DNA from: Lysobacter sp. | GTDB taxonomy: Bacteria > Pseudomonadota > Gammaproteobacteria > Xanthomonadales > Xanthomonadaceae | Assembly: GCA_026786005.1 (NCBI GenBank) | Contig: JAJAYW010000073.1 | Span: 1 to 33,333 of the forward strand | Length of the DNA stretch: 33,333 nucleotides | Reading direction: 5' to 3' | Shown: positions 29,277 through 33,333 of the stretch, piece by piece | Position numbering within the stretch: position 1 is the stretch's first letter | Layout of the letters: the number at the start of each line of letters is the position of its first letter | The notes under the pieces: generated by a model | The model's input: the letters and a program-made list of their open reading frames with translations, nothing else | The model's database searches: none | Told to the model about the DNA's origin: nothing | Position numbers and translations under genes: made by a program

Positions 29277-30625
29277 GGCAGGTCCTTGGCGAGCCGCAGG
29301 CCGGAGAACTGCCAACGATCGCGGGGATAGAAAAAATTGCGGTAGCTGGCGCGGATGTGGTCGCGCGGAGTGACGCAGCTGCCGCCGCGCAGGATCCACT
29401 GGCCGCACATGAACTTGCCGTTGTATTCGCCCAGCGCGCCGGGCAACGTGCGGAAACCGGGGTAAGGCGTGTACGCGGTGGAGGTCCATTCCCAGATGTC
29501 GCCGAACAGTTGTTGCAGTCCGACCTGCTGCCGGCCGGCGCGCTGCAGACCGGTGTGTCCGCTGCGCGACGGCTGCGGGTGCAGGGCGTCGTCTTCGACG
29601 AAATGACCGGTGATCGCTTGTGTCGCCGCGGCCGCTTCCCACTCGGCCTCGGTCGGCAGACGCGCACCGGCCCAGCGCGCGAACGCGTCGGCTTCGAAGT
29701 AGCTCAGGTGGCACACCGGCGCGTGCGGGTCGATCTCGCGCAGGCCGCCGAGGGTAAACACGCGTTGCAGGTCTTCGTCCCAGTACAGTGGACGCGACCA
29801 GGGTTCGCTGTTGACCTTCGCCCAACCCTCGCTCATCCACAGCGCCGGGTTGCTGTAGCCGCCGTCGTCGATGAAGGCGCGGTAGTCGGCGTTGCTGACC
29901 GGCCGCTGCGCGAGCGCATGTGCGTGCACCAGTACGCGGTGGCGCGGGGATTCGCTGTCGAAGGCGAACGAATCTGACGATCCCGGCCATGCCGGCGCGC
30001 CGATCTCGACGATGCGCTCGTTCTGGGTGATCCATTGCAGGCCGCGCTGATCCCGATAAGTGTCGTCGCTGCGATGTTCGAACAGATCGTCGCGGTACGC
30101 CGGCTTGAGCGGGTTGCACGCGAACGCATGCTTGATGTCGGTGAGCAGCAGCTCCTGGTGCTGTTGCTCGTGATGGGTTCCGAGCAAGAGGGTATCCAGC
30201 GCGGTGTCGTCAAAGTCGCCGGCTTGGAAACCCTCGGCCATGCGTGCATCGATGGTGTCGCGGTAGTCCAGCACCTCGGCCAGCGTTGGCCGCGACAGCA
30301 GTCCGCGGTGCGGGCGCGCGTGCATCGGCCCGGCACTCTGGTAGTAACTGTTGAACAAGTAATCCCAGTCTGGATTGACCGCGCGATAACCGGCATCGCA
30401 TCCGAGCACGAAGCGTTCGAAGAACCATGTGGTGTGCGCGAGGTGCCATTTCGCCGGACTGGTGTCATCCATGCTCTGCACCATCGCATCATCGGGCGAC
30501 AGCGGCGCGGCCAGCGCAAGGCTGCGCGCACGCACTTGCTGGTAGCGCAAGCCCAGCGCCACCGGGGAGTGCGGTGCATCGGCGCGGAGCGGTGCGGGAA
30601 TCGACGTGGCGGGCGTCAACGACAT
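29273..30625 (-). CDS. egtB: Ergothioneine biosynthesis iron-dependent sulfoxide synthase (DinB-FGE)
   Basis: HTTWFFERFVL...THHEQQHQELLLTDIKHAF (DinB-type His motif) and FGE domain WEWTSTAYTPYPGFRTLPGALGEYNGKFMCGQWILRGGSCVTPRDHIRASYRNFFYPRDRWQFSGLRLAKD. Confidence 0.95.
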   Translation of the reverse strand: MSLTPATSIPAPLRADAPHSPVALGLRYQQVRARSLALAAPLSPDDAMVQSMDDTSPAKWHLAHTTWFFERFVLGCDAGYRAVNPDWDYLFNSYYQSAGPMHARPHRGLLSRPTLAEVLDYRDTIDARMAEGFQAGDFDDTALDTLLLGTHHEQQHQELLLTDIKHAFACNPLKPAYRDDLFEHRSDDTYRDQRGLQWITQNERIVEIGAPAWPGSSDSFAFDSESPRHRVLVHAHALAQRPVSNADYRAFIDDGGYSNPALWMSEGWAKVNSEPWSRPLYWDEDLQRVFTLGGLREIDPHAPVCHLSYFEADAFARWAGARLPTEAEWEAAAATQAITGHFVEDDALHPQPSRSGHTGLQRAGRQQVGLQQLFGDIWEWTSTAYTPYPGFRTLPGALGEYNGKFMCGQWILRGGSCVTPRDHIRASYRNFFYPRDRWQFSGLRLAKDLP

Positions 30626-30727
30626 CGTTGCAGGATACCGACGCACGACGATGGCTAGGTGACGACGAGGTGACGCGTGCGCTCTACAGGGCACTGCATG
30701 CGTTGCGTCTGGCGATCGAGATCAAAC

Positions 30728-30842
30728 GCAACTCTCCCCAGCCCTTCCTGACAAGAGGCGAGCCAAGAGCGCAAACGTGGGATTTCCGTTTCTGTTTGAC
30801 GTCACCGCTCGCTTTGGCAAAGAGGGGTCGGGGCAGATTTGC
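30728..30842. repeat. MITE-like element with imperfect 36-bp terminal inverted repeats
   Basis: Left GCAACTCTCCCCAGCCCTTCCTGACAAGAGGCGAGC; right arm reverse complement GCAAATCTGCCCCGACCCCTCTTTGCCAAAGCGAGC (22/36 ungapped identity, outer ends best conserved). Confidence 0.55.
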
Positions 30843-30874
30843 TCTTCCCCCGCATGCAGCACTCCGGCGCGCCA

Positions 30875-31969
30875 TCACTTCTGCCGCGGCGAATGCAACT
30901 CCGCTCCGGCTTCGTCGATGCCGCCACGCAATTGCGCGACCCGCTCGACCAGCGCACGCGCCGCGTTGCGGGTTTCCTCGACCACCGCTTCATCGTCGTC
31001 CAGCGCCACATGGCTGGTCGCGTACGGCGCGTAGTAACCGATATAGCGGTCGAGTTGCGACGGCGCACCGGCGTCGACCAGGCCCATGCCGCGCAACCAG
31101 TCCGCCAATGCGTGGCGCAGTGACTGCACGCCTTCGCTGTCGCCGTGCACGACCAGTCCGAACGCGCGGCCGGCCAAGTGTTGCGGGTAGTTCCAGTCGT
31201 CGAGTTCGATGCGCTTGGCGCGTGTCGGATCCTTGCCGTGGGTCGTGGTCGGATCGGGGTTTCCGCCGTCTGCGCAGACCAGCCGGTCCATCATCAGCTT
31301 GAGCACCGATGGCGCCTGGTTCCAGTGCACCGGCGTCACGATCATCACCCCGTGCGCGGCGGTCCAGCGCTCGTATATTTCTCCCATCCAGTCCGGCGCC
31401 TGGCCGAGGCTGTGGTTCGGGTAACACGAACACGGCCAGTGGCAAAGCGGCATCGCGGTCGACACGCAACCCTTGCACGGATGGATCGTGCGGCCGTATT
31501 CGGAGGTCAGGCGGTTGAGTTCGAGTACATCGCATTCGACGCCGCTGCCGGTGATGACGGCACGCACGGTTTCGACCAGGCGGTAACTCTTGGACATCTC
31601 GCCTGGGCAGGTGTGCTCGCTGCGCGGCGAAGCGCAGACCAGCAAGATGCGCGACGGCGTGGCGGGATCGCGTTGGCGGCGTTCGGCCTGCTCCAACGCG
31701 TCGTGGGTGGCGCGCCACTCGTCGGACAGGTCGTAGTCCGGATCGGCGAAGCCTGTGCCGGCCGGATGCGTGTGCGGGGACTTCCGGCCTTCGTCGTAGG
31801 CATCCCAGGCGACCGCGGCGAGACGGGCGATCTCAGTTTCCAGCGGCGCGAACGCGGGGTCGTGGAAACGCAGGCGAAAGCGTGCGTCAAACTCGGCGCG
31901 GGTCAGCCTGGGATCGGGTTGACCGGTGCGCGGTTGAAGCTGCGCCCGGGTCGGATCGCTCTTCGCCAT
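30875..31969 (-). CDS. Flavodoxin-fold NADPH-dependent FMN reductase-like protein with N-terminal extension and Cys-rich loop
   Basis: RILLVCASPRSEHTCPGEMSKSYRLVETV...IHPCKGCVSTAMPLCHWPCSCYPN...GVMIVTPVHWNQAPSVLKLMMDRLVCADGG; GGAGG SD 5 nt upstream of ATG 31969. Confidence 0.85.
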   Translation of the reverse strand: MAKSDPTRAQLQPRTGQPDPRLTRAEFDARFRLRFHDPAFAPLETEIARLAAVAWDAYDEGRKSPHTHPAGTGFADPDYDLSDEWRATHDALEQAERRQRDPATPSRILLVCASPRSEHTCPGEMSKSYRLVETVRAVITGSGVECDVLELNRLTSEYGRTIHPCKGCVSTAMPLCHWPCSCYPNHSLGQAPDWMGEIYERWTAAHGVMIVTPVHWNQAPSVLKLMMDRLVCADGGNPDPTTTHGKDPTRAKRIELDDWNYPQHLAGRAFGLVVHGDSEGVQSLRHALADWLRGMGLVDAGAPSQLDRYIGYYAPYATSHVALDDDEAVVEETRNAARALVERVAQLRGGIDEAGAELHSPRQK

Positions 31970-31972
31970 GGT

Positions 31973-31991
31973 GGCCTCCGCTGCGGAGGCC
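31973..31991 (-). promoter_or_regulatory. Perfect 9-bp-arm palindrome covering the Shine-Dalgarno of the 30875..31969 gene
   Basis: GGCCTCCGC-T-GCGGAGGCC on the + strand; on mRNA GGCCUCCGCAGCGGAGGCCACCAUG, with GGAGG inside the 3' arm. Confidence 0.5.
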
Positions 31992-32280
31992 ATAGTGAAG
32001 CGGAGCGACTGTGAAGGATGCGTACGCGGGTCGTGATCAACTTCTGCCATGGAAGCGCAGGAACTCGGTGCGGGTGCGTGCGTCCGGTTATTGGGCCCTA
32101 TGCCCGTGATATTTTCCTTCTCGAACAGAAAACCCTTCCATGTGCCCAGACCTCGATCGCACCATTTGCGAACGCTATCCATCCATCTTCGCCGAACGAA
32201 ATCAGCCGGGGAGCGGCTTTGCGATGCGCCGGATATCCGCACGGTAGGAAGTTCCCTTGGGTAATTGCGCCCGAAGCGGA

Positions 32281-32829
32281 TTACTCCGCCGACGTTGGCG
32301 CGGCCAGTCCCTTGCTGTAGATCCCGGACCGGTCAAAACAACAGGCACGGCGTTTGCCGGACGCGAGCATGTCGCAGGCAGTGTTGATGCGCCGCTCGCG
32401 AGTCTCCGCCTTCTTCCCGGAAGTAATCCAGTGGATCCAGTCCCTGCGCGCGACGGGCGAGAGGCTGGACCACTGCGTCTGTGCGGCGGGGGCGGCGGCG
32501 AGCGCTTTTCGCAGATCGACGGGAACACGGGGCTCCGGTTCCACCGCCACCGGTGTGATCTCAAGCGCGACGGTGTCGCCCACGACGACGCCGGCAGCTT
32601 CCCGCAGCGCCCTGCCCACCTTCAACCAATGGCTGCCATGGCCATCGGGTTCGAGCGTGGCCTGGAAACGATGGCCATCGATCGTGCCGTCCACTGTCGT
32701 CATGCTCCGCGTCGGCAGCTTTGCGCTGGCGTCTGCCGGCAGCACGAGGAAGGTCCACGCGGCACCCTTCGGATTCTCGGGCCGCAGCAGCTTCGCCTTG
32801 AAGCGAATGTTGGTAGTGGTCTTGGCCAT
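32281..32829 (-). CDS. YdeI/OmpD-associated and DUF1905-domain protein
   Basis: IRFKAKLLRPENPKGAAWTFLVLP...TTVDGTIDGHRFQATLEPDGHGSHWLKVGRALREAAGVVVGDTVALEI (DUF1905) plus VARRDWIHWITSGKKAETRERRINTACDMLASGKRRACCFDRSG. Confidence 0.88.
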   Translation of the reverse strand: MAKTTTNIRFKAKLLRPENPKGAAWTFLVLPADASAKLPTRSMTTVDGTIDGHRFQATLEPDGHGSHWLKVGRALREAAGVVVGDTVALEITPVAVEPEPRVPVDLRKALAAAPAAQTQWSSLSPVARRDWIHWITSGKKAETRERRINTACDMLASGKRRACCFDRSGIYSKGLAAPTSAE

Positions 32830-32970
32830 GGCGGCAACGTATCAGAAAAATAAAAGAGGTCGGAGCACGAAACAATATGGCTGGTCTGTCGATTCCCGCG
32901 CCCGTGATTCGTCGCTTGGGCAAGGGCACGCAATCAGCGGCTTGAAATCCGAACCCTCAGGAGATTTGTC

Positions 32971-33333
32971 ATGAGTAAGACGATCAACAAGAACACGCTC
33001 TGCCTCTGGTACGACGGCACGGCGCTTGATGCCGCGACGTTCTATGCCGCGACCTTCCGGGACAGTACGGTGGGTGCGGTCCATTGCGCGCCAAGCGACT
33101 TTCCTTCGGGCAAGCAGGGTGATGTCCTGACGGTCGAATTCACCGTGCTGGGAATCCCGTGCCTCGGCCTCAACGGCGGGCCGCAGTTCAAGCACAGCGA
33201 GGCCTTCTCGTTCCAGGTCGCGACCGACGACCAAGCGGAAACCGACCGCCTTTGGAACGCGATCGTCGACAACGGTGGAGAAGAAAGCGCATGCGGCTGG
33301 TGCAAGGACAAGTGGGGCCTGTCGTGGCAGATC
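32971..33333 (+). CDS. VOC-family protein (PhnB / 3-demethylubiquinone-9 3-methyltransferase-like), truncated by window end
   Basis: MSKTINKNTLCLWYDGTALDAATFYAATFRDSTVG...GDVLTVEFTVLGIPCLGLNGGPQFKHSEAFSFQVATDDQAETDRLWNAIVDNGGEESACGWCKDKWGLSWQI; open to the window edge, so absent from the ORF track. Confidence 0.88.
   Translation, partial: MSKTINKNTLCLWYDGTALDAATFYAATFRDSTVGAVHCAPSDFPSGKQGDVLTVEFTVLGIPCLGLNGGPQFKHSEAFSFQVATDDQAETDRLWNAIVDNGGEESACGWCKDKWGLSWQI

Overview
This is a GC-rich, densely coding chromosomal window; codon usage, gene content and REP-like repeats resemble Xanthomonadaceae/Lysobacter-type gammaproteobacteria (inference, not a search result). About 28 protein-coding genes are supported, mostly housekeeping or accessory. 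They include an xth-type exonuclease III, a GIY-YIG protein, a RIO-like kinase, a REC-only response regulator convergent with a PAS-GGDEF-EAL protein, a Tat-exported class V PLP enzyme, a DksA/TraR zinc finger, a stress/PNPOx-like protein, an EamA transporter, and a phytase-like secreted protein. They also include a DUF1615 lipoprotein, a SnoaL-like protein, a TIR-TM-TPR protein, a secreted NWWN/Ig-like protein, a transglutaminase-TPR protein, an M14 peptidase, an AI-2E family permease, an intradiol dioxygenase, katG, a GAF protein, an egtB-egtD-flavodoxin operon, a Cys-rich flavodoxin-fold reductase, a YdeI/DUF1905 protein and a truncated VOC protein. No convincing entirely new system was found. 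The points most worth checking are: (1) a cluster of apparent frameshifts at 15.6-20.05 kb, including a TIR-TPR gene broken one residue before its signature; (2) a two-copy ~150-bp hairpin-bearing repeat with a third fragment, and a REP-like family placed almost only after + strand stop codons; (3) a small acidic ORF with a strong RBS followed by a large hairpin; (4) a 115-bp MITE-like element upstream of egtB; (5) a degenerate EAL domain paired with an intact GGDEF and I-site.
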